Positions 1-6,681 of a stretch of 64,000 bases of DNA are shown one piece after another. The first letter of the stretch is position 1, and every line of letters begins with the position of its first letter. The DNA comes from Caballeronia udeis. Lineage in GTDB: Bacteria > Pseudomonadota > Gammaproteobacteria > Burkholderiales > Burkholderiaceae. The stretch lies in the NCBI RefSeq assembly GCF_001544555.2, contig NZ_FCOK02000006.1, forward strand, positions 1 through 64,000, read 5' to 3'. Both the position numbers and the translations under genes were made by a program. A model generated the notes under the pieces. The model was not told the origin of the DNA. It made no database searches and saw only the letters and a list, made by a program, of their open reading frames with translations.

Positions 1-31
1 GCGAGAAAACCGCTGAAACCCTTGTCAGGAT

Positions 32-77
32 TGGTGCGCCCGGCTGGGATCGAACCAGCAACCCCTGCCTTCGGAGG
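32..77 (-). tRNA. 3' half of tRNA-Arg(CCG), truncated (att-site remnant)
   Basis: Read on the minus strand, this stretch has the 3' part of a tRNA in the correct order. It starts with an anticodon loop CTCCGAA (70-76) containing CCG, then the anticodon 3' stem GGCAG (65-69), a 5-nt variable loop, and a T-arm GCTGG-TTCGATC-CCAGC (43-59). The acceptor strand CGGGCGC, discriminator A and CCA follow (32-42). The 5' half is missing: the base after the loop should begin CTGCC but the sequence runs into the efflux gene. tRNA 3' halves of this kind are the usual target of tyrosine integrases, so this is probably an attachment-site copy left by an integrative element. No integrase lies in the window. 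The tRNA cannot be functional. Confidence 0.8.
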
Positions 78-646
78 CTTTGCTGCGCCGTCCGGATGTC
101 CGCAGCGCCTACGCCGAGCTCACGCAACGCGCAGCGGAAGTGGGTGTTGCGCAGGCGGATCGTTATCCTAAGTTTTCGCTGCAACTGACTGACGGTTTGC
201 TGGCGTCGTCTTATCTTGGCTTGCCCACGCTCACCGACAACCTCTTCAGCGCCGCGCTCAATGCGACGAGCCCGATTTTCAACGCCGGGCGCATCACGGC
301 AGGCATCGAGCAGAGCGAAAGCCGCATGCGCGGGTCCGATCTGCATCTCCGGCAGACCCTGCTGCAGGCGCTGAAAGACGTGGAGGACACACGCACTGAT
401 CTTGTCAGTACGTCTGAACAGGCGGACCGCCTGAAGGATGCCTTGCAATCGTCCGACCAGTCGCTGCGTCTCTCTACGCAACTTTATAAGGGCGGTGCGA
501 GCGGTTTCCTCGATGTGCTCGCGGCGCAGGAAGCGTATCTGCAAGACTCGGATGCGCTGAACCAGGCGAGGCGCGAACACGCGCTGGCAGCGGTCGCGTT
601 GTACCGCTCGCTCGGCGGCGGCTGGAGCGAGACGAAGGAGGAGTGA
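77..646 (+). pseudogene. C-terminal fragment of NodT/OprM-type outer membrane efflux protein
   Basis: The 188 residues match only the last ~40% of a ~480-residue outer membrane factor of tripartite efflux pumps. The fragment opens at the family's conserved LLRRPDVRSAYAEL stretch, which normally sits mid-protein. It continues through the second coiled-coil hairpin and ends with the typical LYRSLGGGW motif. The N-terminal half, lipoprotein signal and first repeat are absent because the gene is cut at its junction with the tRNA-Arg fragment. TTG at position 80 is the only nearby start and lacks a Shine-Dalgarno. A second, complete member of this family lies at 13693-15171. The gene is read as a remnant created by an integration or excision event. 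Confidence 0.8.
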
Positions 647-828
647 TGCACGCAATGATGGCCGATACGAGGCACGCGTAACATCGAGCATTCTTTGGGT
701 TCGAGTTGCCCGTAGTTGCACTCGCTGGCGGCGAACCACGTCACCCTGCGCGGTCGTCGCACGCAGGGTCGACATCCACGTGCCGATCACCCCGTGCGAC
801 GAGTCCAAGGCTCAAGCAAGTTTAAAAC

Positions 829-865
829 CGCCGTTTCGACGCAAGTTGAAACGGCGTTCTATTTA
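829..865 (+). terminator. Candidate hairpin terminator
   Basis: A 9-bp perfect stem CGCCGTTTC/GAAACGGCG (829-837 and 848-856) with a 10-nt loop is followed by TTCTATTTA. It is the only structured element seen between 647 and 1409. The rest of that ~760-bp stretch has no convincing gene, and its open frames lack family resemblance and ribosome sites. It probably represents decayed accessory DNA. Confidence 0.4.
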
Positions 866-1409
866 CGGCCACCAGCTGAAGCTTTATAAGATGAGGCGAG
901 TGGTTTTCGTCGCGGGTCGACAAAAATCCCGGTGCAATCGAGCGTGCTGTGGAATATCGGCAGGGTTTGCCGCATTGGGTCAATATAAAAGATCGCGGTG
1001 CAAGTGGCGAATGCGCCAGCTCATTTTATTCAGCGGACGGCGCGCCGCGAAACTGCAGATTTTTATTGGTGTAGTAATCTATTTTCATCCAGCGTTCTGA
1101 TGCCTAAAACGGCTTGAATCGGTTATCCAGGTCTGGATCCGGCCAAAAGTGCCGCCCGTGGCGAAATTCGTGCTGACGCAGGAAAAAGCGACCGGCGTAC
1201 TTCGACCAGTGCTTTAAAAATGGTCGTGGCGCCTCCGCTGGTCAAGCACCTCCGCCATCCGTGCAATCTCGGTCAGACGTCGATTTGCCTTGCCTCACGC
1301 AACGATTGAGCGCATTCTTAATCGTTCCGATGCCGATGACCGCCAGTTTGCATATCGGTCTTCAGCAGATTTTCCCGACGGTCAGCGCAGTGTGTCCAGC
1401 GAGTGCGTT

Positions 1410-1787
1410 ATGACCATCCATACCATCGAATATCGCGGCTATGCATTGCGCGCTTATTCGCAGCAGATTTTCCCGCCGCATGGCGATCCGTTTGCAAAAG
1501 GTCCCAAGCGTTTTTCTGCGATTGTTCAGATAGACGCCGTACCGTCCGACAGCGCAACGTCCAAGCGCTATTCGCCGGCAATCAAGGGCGCCGAGCCGGC
1601 TAACGCCGAAGACGCAATCGAGCTGGCCATGCAGTACGGTCGTGACATCATCGACGGCAAGGTCCAGGCAGGTGCTCTGTATAACGCGCGCAGCGGGCGC
1701 TTTTCCCGCTCCGTAAGGCGGTTCCAGCCATCCGTGACGGTTGCGCCCGCACCTTTGCAGCCAGGCGGCGCAGACAACGCCACATGA
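1410..1787 (+). CDS. Small conserved-type protein, first of four related copies
   Basis: The 125-residue product from ATG 1410 begins MTIHTIEYRGYALRAY. It has an N-terminal Y-x-GY motif, a predicted beta-rich centre and a C-terminal helix with A-x-x-YGRDIIDG. I do not recognise a named family. The same plan recurs in the next two genes and in the gene at 3275: an aromatic-Gly-aromatic N-terminus, a short strand region, then an alanine-rich helix ending in IDG, VDG or VDTRG. The open frame extends upstream to 1290, but that part is compositionally different, so the internal ATG is preferred. The genes flank a cold-shock protein, which hints at a stress or RNA-related role, but nothing in the sequence proves it. 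Confidence 0.55.
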   Translation: MTIHTIEYRGYALRAYSQQIFPPHGDPFAKGPKRFSAIVQIDAVPSDSATSKRYSPAIKGAEPANAEDAIELAMQYGRDIIDGKVQAGALYNARSGRFSRSVRRFQPSVTVAPAPLQPGGADNAT

Positions 1788-1854
1788 GCGGTAACGCTCG
1801 CAGTACCCACGCGCGGCAAGACCTCGGGACGTCGCGCAATAACTGAAGAACATC

Positions 1855-2139
1855 ATGAACGACACTGTAAGAAGCTACCGCGGCCTCGAAATTTATCCGC
1901 TGATCTACCCGCACAAGCCGCGCGGCGCGGATGGTTCGCGCCATTACGACGCGGGTTTCGACGCCGCCGTGAAAATTTCCCGGCGCGGCATTGACGACAG
2001 CACGACCACCAGCCGCGTGTACCGCGTGCCGGGCGAGGGTCCGTTCAGCGGCTCGGGCGAAGCGCGGCTCGCGTCCACGCGCTATGCGGAACGGCTGATC
2101 GACGGCAACGTCGCCGGCGAATCGATCGCCGACCTATGA
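1855..2139 (+). CDS. Small protein, second related copy
   Basis: A 94-residue soluble protein begins MNDTVRSYRGLEIYPLIY and ends with STRYAERLIDGNVAGESIADL. It shares the YRG start and the helix-plus-IDG end with the preceding protein. Its stop codon overlaps the next start (ATGA at 2136-2139), so the two are probably translationally coupled. There is no signal peptide, membrane segment or known catalytic motif. The function is unknown. Confidence 0.6.
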   Translation: MNDTVRSYRGLEIYPLIYPHKPRGADGSRHYDAGFDAAVKISRRGIDDSTTTSRVYRVPGEGPFSGSGEARLASTRYAERLIDGNVAGESIADL

Positions 2140-2420
2140 GTTATTCGCTCGATCATTCGCCTTCGACCGCTTCACTTGATAACCGGGCGGCCGACAAGCC
2201 GGCCGGGTGGGCCAATTACAACATGGCGGCCTCGTCAAGGCGCGCAACGGGCGGAACCATGCCCACGCTGCGCATCACGCGCCTGAGCGACAAGCGCGTG
2301 ATCTATCCGTTTGTCGGTTGCGCAGACATGCCGCTTTTCCCGGACGCGCAAAGCGCCCGCGATTACGCGGAGCAGTACGGTGCAAGCCTCGTGGACGGTG
2401 ACATTGCGGTGCCTGAGTGA
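2136..2420 (+). CDS. Small protein, third related copy
   Basis: A 94-residue product starts inside the stop codon of the previous gene. Its N-terminal ~40 residues look unstructured. The recognisable domain begins at MPTLRITRLSDKRVIYPF (residue 41 onward) and ends ARDYAEQYGASLVDGDIAVPE, repeating the helix-then-VDG plan of its neighbours. An internal ATG at residue 41 would give a ~54-residue minimal domain, but the ATGA overlap favours the longer form. The function is unknown. Confidence 0.55.
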   Translation: MSYSLDHSPSTASLDNRAADKPAGWANYNMAASSRRATGGTMPTLRITRLSDKRVIYPFVGCADMPLFPDAQSARDYAEQYGASLVDGDIAVPE

Positions 2421-2679
2421 CCGTCCTGGCGCTTTGCCCGCGCGGCGAACGACTGTAAATCGGCTGTGATCGTTACACTGCGCGACTCGGCACAGTCCGA
2501 AATAGCTTGACACCTTACGCCGCGGCACGTAACCTGAAGGTCGAAGTATTCAAGAAGCTCGATTGCTGTTCATCATTCTGCCTCGTTATCTCCGCGGTAT
2601 TTGTTGTCCTCTCACTTCCTTGAAGCTTCTCTCGCCTCAATACGAGGTTGCATCATTTTTATATTTTCAAGGATTTAAT

Positions 2680-2883
2680 ATGGATACCGGTATCGTTAAG
2701 TGGTTCAATGACAGCAAGGGCTTCGGCTTCATTACGCCTGACGCAGGCGGCGACGACCTCTTCGCCCACTTTTCGGAAATTCGTAGCGACGGCTTCAAGA
2801 CGCTCGCCGAAAACCAAAAGGTTAGCTTCGAAACCAAGCAAGGCCCGAAGGGTCTGCAAGCTTCGAACATTACCCCGCTGTAA
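2680..2883 (+). CDS. Cold-shock protein, CspA family
   Basis: A 67-residue single cold-shock domain binds single-stranded nucleic acid and acts as an RNA chaperone. The hallmark motifs are present: [15 protein letters not shown] contains RNP1 (KGFGFI), followed by the RNP2-like DLFAHF and the family ending [16 protein letters not shown] 2680 is chosen over an upstream in-frame start because AAGGA lies 6 bp before it and the protein then matches the family length exactly. The upstream region (about 2530-2679) is a ~150-nt leader, which is typical of genes in this family under translational cold control. A strong hairpin follows the stop codon. Confidence 0.95.
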   Translation: MDTGIVKWFNDSKGFGFITPDAGGDDLFAHFSEIRSDGFKTLAENQKVSFETKQGPKGLQASNITPL

Positions 2884-2904
2884 TTGGTGGTGTAAGTGAT
2901 TGAT

Positions 2905-2934
2905 CGCGTAAATTAGCTCACGCTAATTTACGCG
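2905..2934 (+). terminator. Hairpin downstream of cold-shock gene
   Basis: A 13-bp perfect stem (2905-2917 with 2922-2934; one arm CGCGTAAATTAGC) closes a TCAC tetraloop 22 bp after the csp stop. No U-run follows, so it may be a factor-assisted terminator or a stabilising 3' hairpin rather than a classic intrinsic terminator. Confidence 0.55.
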
Positions 2935-3274
2935 AGTAGTAAATGTTTTCGCGGAGCTTCGGTTCCCGGTTGCGGCAGTTGCCTGTATTGAACGACGCCG
3001 CTACCACCAGCATTGCACCTGTCTGCCTCTGCTTGCATCTGTTTGCACTTCCACTTTAGTCCGCTTTAGTCCCTCTGCAATCTCCTGCAACTTCGCTGCC
3101 ACACGTCGCGATTCAAACTGAACGTTAATAGTTCGTTGGCGCGCTTGTGATTTCGGCTGCTTTCTGCTGTTTTTCTGCTGTTTCCTCTGCGAATTTTTAA
3201 GGCCTGGTGCCTGTTATCAACGCGTCCTGACAATCAATGTTGTCGGACCCGCGTTTGTTCGTGTGTTTCAACTT

Positions 3275-3499
3275 ATGCATAACTCTAATATTTATTTGTA
3301 CAACGGCTATAAAGTCGTTCCCTCCGCTCATCGTCTGCCTGATGGATCGTTTGCGTCGAACCTTTTGCTCGAGCGTAACAGCGGCAGCGAAAAGGGCAGC
3401 CGCTACCAATTCCACGTTCTCGATTATTTCAAGAACGAAGCGCAAGCGCTCGGTCATTCACGCAAGTGGGCACGGCACTGGGTCGACACCCGCGGCTGA
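3275..3499 (+). CDS. Small protein, fourth related copy
   Basis: The 74-residue product from ATG 3275 begins MHNSNIYLYNGYKVVPSAHRLPDGSF and ends QALGHSRKWARHWVDTRG. It has the Y-x-GY start, a beta-rich middle (FASNLLLE..YQFHVLDYF) and a basic C-terminal helix. A GTG four codons upstream (3263) is an alternative start. It lies ~390 bp after the cold-shock gene and carries its own terminator at 3639. The basic tail could suit nucleic-acid binding, but this is inference only. Confidence 0.55.
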   Translation: MHNSNIYLYNGYKVVPSAHRLPDGSFASNLLLERNSGSEKGSRYQFHVLDYFKNEAQALGHSRKWARHWVDTRG

Positions 3500-3638
3500 T
3501 TCCTCGCAGCGGGCCGTTATTCGCCGCATCGAAAGGGCTGGCTGTTTAAAGCACCCACCGACAACGTCTTTACAAGTCCGGTCTGACCGGCTTGCTCTCA
3601 TAGTTTCCTGACACGTGCAGCAAGCGCATGTGTCCCGT

Positions 3639-3669
3639 CGGCGCACCCTGAGGTGCGCCGTTTTCATTT
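3639..3669 (+). terminator. Rho-independent terminator
   Basis: A 9-bp perfect stem CGGCGCACC/GGTGCGCCG (3639-3647, 3652-3660) with a CTGA loop is followed by TTTTCATTT. It ends the transcription unit of the small gene at 3275. Confidence 0.8.
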
Positions 3670-3716
3670 CAATTGATCAAATGGGCATTTAGCCTGTACG
3701 GACGGCGTTAAGCCCG

Positions 3717-3929
3717 TCCCAGAACGCTGCACTGGTGGAAGAAGCGGCAGCGGCATCCCAGTCGCTGCAGGATCAGGGCCGGCAGTTGACGGAGGCCGTG
3801 GCGTTCTTCCAGATGGAGGGGACGACCGTTGCGTCACATTCCGTCGTAAAACTGTTGGTTCGCGTGGCTCCTTCGCCGATCCCAAACGTGCCGTTAAACG
3901 CTCGCCTACCGTGCTGGCCGCACCGTTGA
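3717..3929 (+). pseudogene. Relic of methyl-accepting chemotaxis protein (C-terminal tail)
   Basis: The frame encodes SQNAALVEEAAAASQSLQDQ followed by GRQLTEAVAFFQM. This is the characteristic C-terminal end of the cytoplasmic signalling domain of methyl-accepting chemotaxis receptors, including a Q-E-E-type methylation-region helix. Nothing of the ligand domain, membrane segments, HAMP domain or CheA/CheW-contact hairpin precedes it. After FFQM the frame reads on to 3929 without family resemblance. There is no plausible start codon with a ribosome site. It is a decayed fragment in an eroded region. Confidence 0.7.
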
Positions 3930-4040
3930 AAACGGCGAGCGCCGGCGAGGAGAGCTGGAACGCGTTCTGACGCACTGCCACCTCCGTGCAGGTGAATGAA
4001 GCGTTTTATATACGCTCGCTGTGTTATGTATTTACGTTCG

Positions 4041-4073
4041 AATAATGATTCGTTATACGAACGATTATTTTTG
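4041..4073 (+). terminator. Weak AT-rich hairpin with T-run
   Basis: Arms 4041-4053 and 4057-4069 (AATAATGATTCGT against ACGAACGATTATT) pair with two mismatches and are followed by TTTT. It may be a relic terminator. The ~110 bp on either side are without a gene. Confidence 0.3.
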
Positions 4074-4131
4074 ATTGGTCTCGTCGCGCTGTATTACGGA
4101 CATTGATACGCTGGTTTTTAAGCGCCGGCTC

Positions 4132-4348
4132 CACGGTGCGGTGAGCGGCGCCGCGCTGGGTGCGGCGGCGGGCTTCGATGATTGGCGGTGCAGCGGCAGG
4201 GCGGATAGGCGCTGTCATCGGCACGCCCGGTGGCGCGGGTGTTCGCGGTGCGCTGCCTCACGCAATGGGCCGTGATTTGCCGGCGGCACTGAGAGAAGAC
4301 GTAGTGTCAGCGGGCGGCGCGGTGTTGATCGTCATCATGTTCACTTGA
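4132..4348 (+). pseudogene. Frameshifted glycine-zipper protein relic
   Basis: One frame gives GAVSGAALGAAAG (from about 4138). The next frame continues MIGGAAAGRIGAVIGTPGGAG (from 4160). Joined, they read as a continuous glycine-zipper membrane segment with G-x-x-x-G spacing, as in DUF1269-like or outer-membrane glycine-zipper proteins. The shift between frames breaks any product. The remainder of 3930-4431 contains no recognisable gene. Confidence 0.4.
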
Positions 4349-4431
4349 GCTTGCCTTTCAGTTCAGTACAGCCGGTGCTGGTGGCGTCGACGTCGGCGTC
4401 GGCGTGAATTCAGCGCGGTTTCAGCGCAGTT

Positions 4432-4893
4432 TCAGTACTGGCACCGTTTCGGTATCGAGAAGTAGGTGGCCAGCATCTCTGCCAGGCGCCAGGTGGCGCA
4501 GGGCCGCCGGCAGTGAGCGTCGAAGCCTGCGTCTTTCAGGGTTTCGACAGGATCGGCCGGCCAGATGTTACTGATTGCGACCAGCAGGCGGCCGGTGAGG
4601 TCGGCGTCGGGGCGCAGTGCGTTGATGAAGGCGTAACCGGATTCGCTGTCGAGCCGCGTGTCCAGTATCAATGCCTGGGGTTTCCAGTTCTGCAGCAGTG
4701 ACCGTGCGGATTTCAGGCTCTGGGTATGCATGACCTGCAGCCCGGTCAGCCGTAGCAGCGCGGCCAGCGATTCCCCGATCAGTTTGTCCTGATGGGCGAT
4801 CAGTACCCGCGGTGATCCAATCGGCATGCGTGCCTGCTTGTTGCTCCACAATGCAAAGTGTCTTTCATCATCCGTGCCTGAGCGATTGCTCAT
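4432..4893 (-). CDS. Single-domain response regulator (degenerate receiver)
   Basis: A 153-residue protein contains one receiver domain and no output domain. The phospho-acceptor aspartate is D78 in ALILDTR. The N-terminal acidic pocket is reduced to HQD, and the conserved switch lysine near the C-terminus is replaced within CRRPC. The first ~27 residues are a non-conserved lead. It is transcribed away from the LuxR-type regulator at 5149, with 255 bp between them. It could be a phosphate sink or an atypical receiver in the same signalling circuit as the hybrid kinase at 6682-8709. The pairing is inferred from proximity. Confidence 0.8.
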   Translation of the reverse strand: MSNRSGTDDERHFALWSNKQARMPIGSPRVLIAHQDKLIGESLAALLRLTGLQVMHTQSLKSARSLLQNWKPQALILDTRLDSESGYAFINALRPDADLTGRLLVAISNIWPADPVETLKDAGFDAHCRRPCATWRLAEMLATYFSIPKRCQY

Positions 4894-5063
4894 GGTGTCC
4901 TCCTTTTGGTTTTATGTGACTGGGCGAGTCGCCGGAGCCGTATGACCTCCATGAACGGCTGTTTCGAATCCGGCGTTGGGAGTGCTGCGGAACCGATGAC
5001 GCAGTGTCGCGGTGAAACGTTTGCCGCAAAACCCGGTCGAGGAGGGGCAGGGCCTGATTTTTC

Positions 5064-5110
5064 GGGGGGGTCGCAGACCCCCCTTCGTATCCCTGCGAAA
5101 GGGGGGGTGG
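5064..5110 (+). promoter_or_regulatory. Mutually exclusive hairpins in leader of response regulator gene
   Basis: A C-run (5078-5083) can pair upstream with a G-run as GGGGGGTC/GACCCCCC (5065-5072 with 5076-5083, 3-nt loop). It can instead pair downstream, using CCCCCCTTCG (5078-5087) with the CGAAAGGGGGG region starting at 5096, with one bulge. The two pairings share the same C-run and cannot coexist. The element ends ~40 bp before the start codon at 5149. It could be a transcript switch or a palindromic repeat. Confidence 0.4.
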
Positions 5111-5148
5111 CGACGCCCCGACATGCCGTTACCATCAGGGTGTGATTT

Positions 5149-5865
5149 ATGGGAATGGCAATGGAAAACGGCAATTTCAAAACGGTGCTGCTGGTCGAGG
5201 ATGAGGGGCTCACGAGAAGCGCCATGAAAAGCCTGATCCTTGCCAACGAACCGTTACTCGATATCGACGAGGCTGACGGCTTCGAACAGGCGACGGAGAA
5301 GCTTTCCGCGCGCTCGTACGATCTCGTTTTCCTCGACTATCAATTACGGGGGAATTCCACGGGACTCGATCTGCTGAACTGGATCGGGGAGCAGGAGCGC
5401 GAGGTACAGACCATCATGCTGTCCGCACAAGACGACCGCGATACGGTGCTGGAATGCATCAGGAGCGGCGCATGCGGCTTTATTTCGAAGGCGAGTGAGC
5501 AAGGGGCGGGCGTGTTCCGCGAGGCCCTCAAGACGATTCTGAGCGGCCGCGTGTATCTGCCCAATAGCGTGCTGGGAAAGGGCGGTCACAGCCCCAAGCC
5601 GGTGTCGACGCATTCCGGCGTGACGGTGGAGTCGCTGAACCTGCCGCCGCGCCTGACCGAAACGCTGCGCTATTTGTTGCAGGGTTTGTCGAACAAGGCG
5701 ATCGCGAGAAAAATGAATATCAGCGAGAACACCGCCAAGGAGTATTCAAGCGATCTCCTCGCGCGGTTTCACGTGACGCGGCGCACGTTCCTGATCGTGG
5801 AGATGGCGCGCCGGGGAATCGAGATGCCGATGGGCAATACCGCGACTGCGAGCGCGTCACGGTAG
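5149..5865 (+). CDS. NarL/FixJ-type response regulator
   Basis: The protein has 238 residues. An N-terminal receiver (~10-130) has the acidic pair in LLVEDEG, acceptor D63 in FLDYQL, a conserved serine in MLSAQ and a lysine in FISKAS. A C-terminal LuxR-type helix-turn-helix (~170-225) follows, with LTETLRYLLQGLSNKAIARKM and the recognition helix NTAKEYSSDLLARF. It is a DNA-binding transcription regulator activated by phosphorylation. Three in-frame ATGs (5149, 5155, 5161) could serve as start. The unusual hairpin leader lies just upstream. The hybrid kinase at 6682-8709 is the nearest candidate phosphodonor. Confidence 0.92.
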   Translation: MGMAMENGNFKTVLLVEDEGLTRSAMKSLILANEPLLDIDEADGFEQATEKLSARSYDLVFLDYQLRGNSTGLDLLNWIGEQEREVQTIMLSAQDDRDTVLECIRSGACGFISKASEQGAGVFREALKTILSGRVYLPNSVLGKGGHSPKPVSTHSGVTVESLNLPPRLTETLRYLLQGLSNKAIARKMNISENTAKEYSSDLLARFHVTRRTFLIVEMARRGIEMPMGNTATASASR

Positions 5866-5960
5866 GGTTGGCTGGACCTGAGAGATTTATAAAAACAAGT
5901 ATGGATGGACCGGCGCGCTGAGAACAGCGGGCCGCCCTTTCACAATGCAGGCACTCTCAT

Positions 5961-6008
5961 GTATCTACAAAGTTGCTACTGCCTTGGTGTTATGGCATAG
6001 TATCTACA
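5961..6008 (+). promoter_or_regulatory. Promoter/operator of mazEF-type operon
   Basis: The nonamer GTATCTACA occurs twice, at 5961-5969 and 6000-6008, 39 bp apart. A TTGCTA (5973-5978) and a TAGTAT (5998-6003, 19-bp spacing) form a plausible weak sigma-70 promoter between and over the repeats. The antitoxin ATG is at 6030. Repeats flanking the promoter suit the autorepression typical of antitoxin or toxin-antitoxin complexes. Confidence 0.4.
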
Positions 6009-6029
6009 TTGACGATACAGGGGATTGAA

Positions 6030-6272
6030 ATGCGCGTAACGGTGAAGAAATGGGGTAATAGCGCAGCAGTGCGCATTCCCGCCGCGGTGATGGACGCGAT
6101 CAGCCTGAATCTGGACGAGATTGTAGACGTGCATGAGGAAGGCGGACGGATCGTTATCGAGCCGGTGCGCTCCAAAGAATACGACCTTGATCAGATGCTT
6201 GCCGGTATAACGCGGGAAAACTTGCACGCCGAAGTCAGTTTTGGCGCGGCACTCGGCAAGGAAACCTTCTGA
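6030..6272 (+). CDS. Antitoxin, MazE/AbrB fold
   Basis: An 80-residue antitoxin begins MRVTVKKWGNSAAVRIPAAVM, the classic MazE/AbrB swapped-hairpin DNA-binding motif. The acidic C-terminal tail (YDLDQMLAGITRENLHAE) would thread into and neutralise the toxin. ATG 6030 is preceded by AGGGG at suitable distance, whereas the longer frame from 5973 overlaps the operator repeats. The stop TGA shares its last base with the toxin ATG (TGATG at 6270-6274), so the pair is translationally coupled. It probably represses its own promoter through the repeated GTATCTACA sites. Confidence 0.9.
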   Translation: MRVTVKKWGNSAAVRIPAAVMDAISLNLDEIVDVHEEGGRIVIEPVRSKEYDLDQMLAGITRENLHAEVSFGAALGKETF

Positions 6273-6622
6273 TGGTACGTCGTTATGTGCCGGAAGCCGG
6301 CGATATGGTGTGGCTGCATTTCGACCCGCAGGCAGGTCACGAACAAGCCGGGCACCGACCCGCGCTCGTGCTCAGTCCATCGACGTACAACAACAAGACT
6401 GGGTTGATGCTTTGTTGCCCTATGACAACGCAGATCAAGGGTTATCCGTTCGAGGTGATCATTGGTGGCGACCGGCAGCAGGCGGTGCTGGCCGATCAGG
6501 TCAAGAGCCTGGATTGGGGGGCGCGCAAGGCAACCCGCAAGGGCCAGGTTTCTTCAAGTGAACTCACTGACGTAAGAGCGAAAATTGGCGCCCTCATCGG
6601 GATTCCCAAAATCAGGCCCTAA
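6272..6622 (+). CDS. Toxin, MazF/PemK family endoribonuclease
   Basis: A 116-residue MazF-fold toxin is expected to cleave mRNA at short sequence motifs. Family signatures are visible: GDMVWLHFDPQAGHEQAGHRPALVLS near the N-terminus (catalytic Arg in the RPALVLS strand) and the CPMTTQIKGYPFEV segment containing the conserved Thr. Later come VLADQVKSLDW and the C-terminal helix ELTDVRAKIGALIG. All key regions are intact, so the toxin looks functional. The pair sits between a response regulator and a hybrid kinase, unrelated in function, and was probably inserted there. Its cleavage specificity cannot be read from sequence. Confidence 0.92.
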   Translation: MVRRYVPEAGDMVWLHFDPQAGHEQAGHRPALVLSPSTYNNKTGLMLCCPMTTQIKGYPFEVIIGGDRQQAVLADQVKSLDWGARKATRKGQVSSSELTDVRAKIGALIGIPKIRP

Positions 6623-6681
6623 CCTGCCAGCAGGCTTACGCCCTAGCCTGGCGTTCGCGTTCGCTTCCCATCTCCTTCCCT

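Noticed and set aside
780-1100. 106-residue open frame in the left intergenic region
   Set aside because: It is basic, with no ribosome site, no family resemblance, and a hairpin terminator lies inside it.
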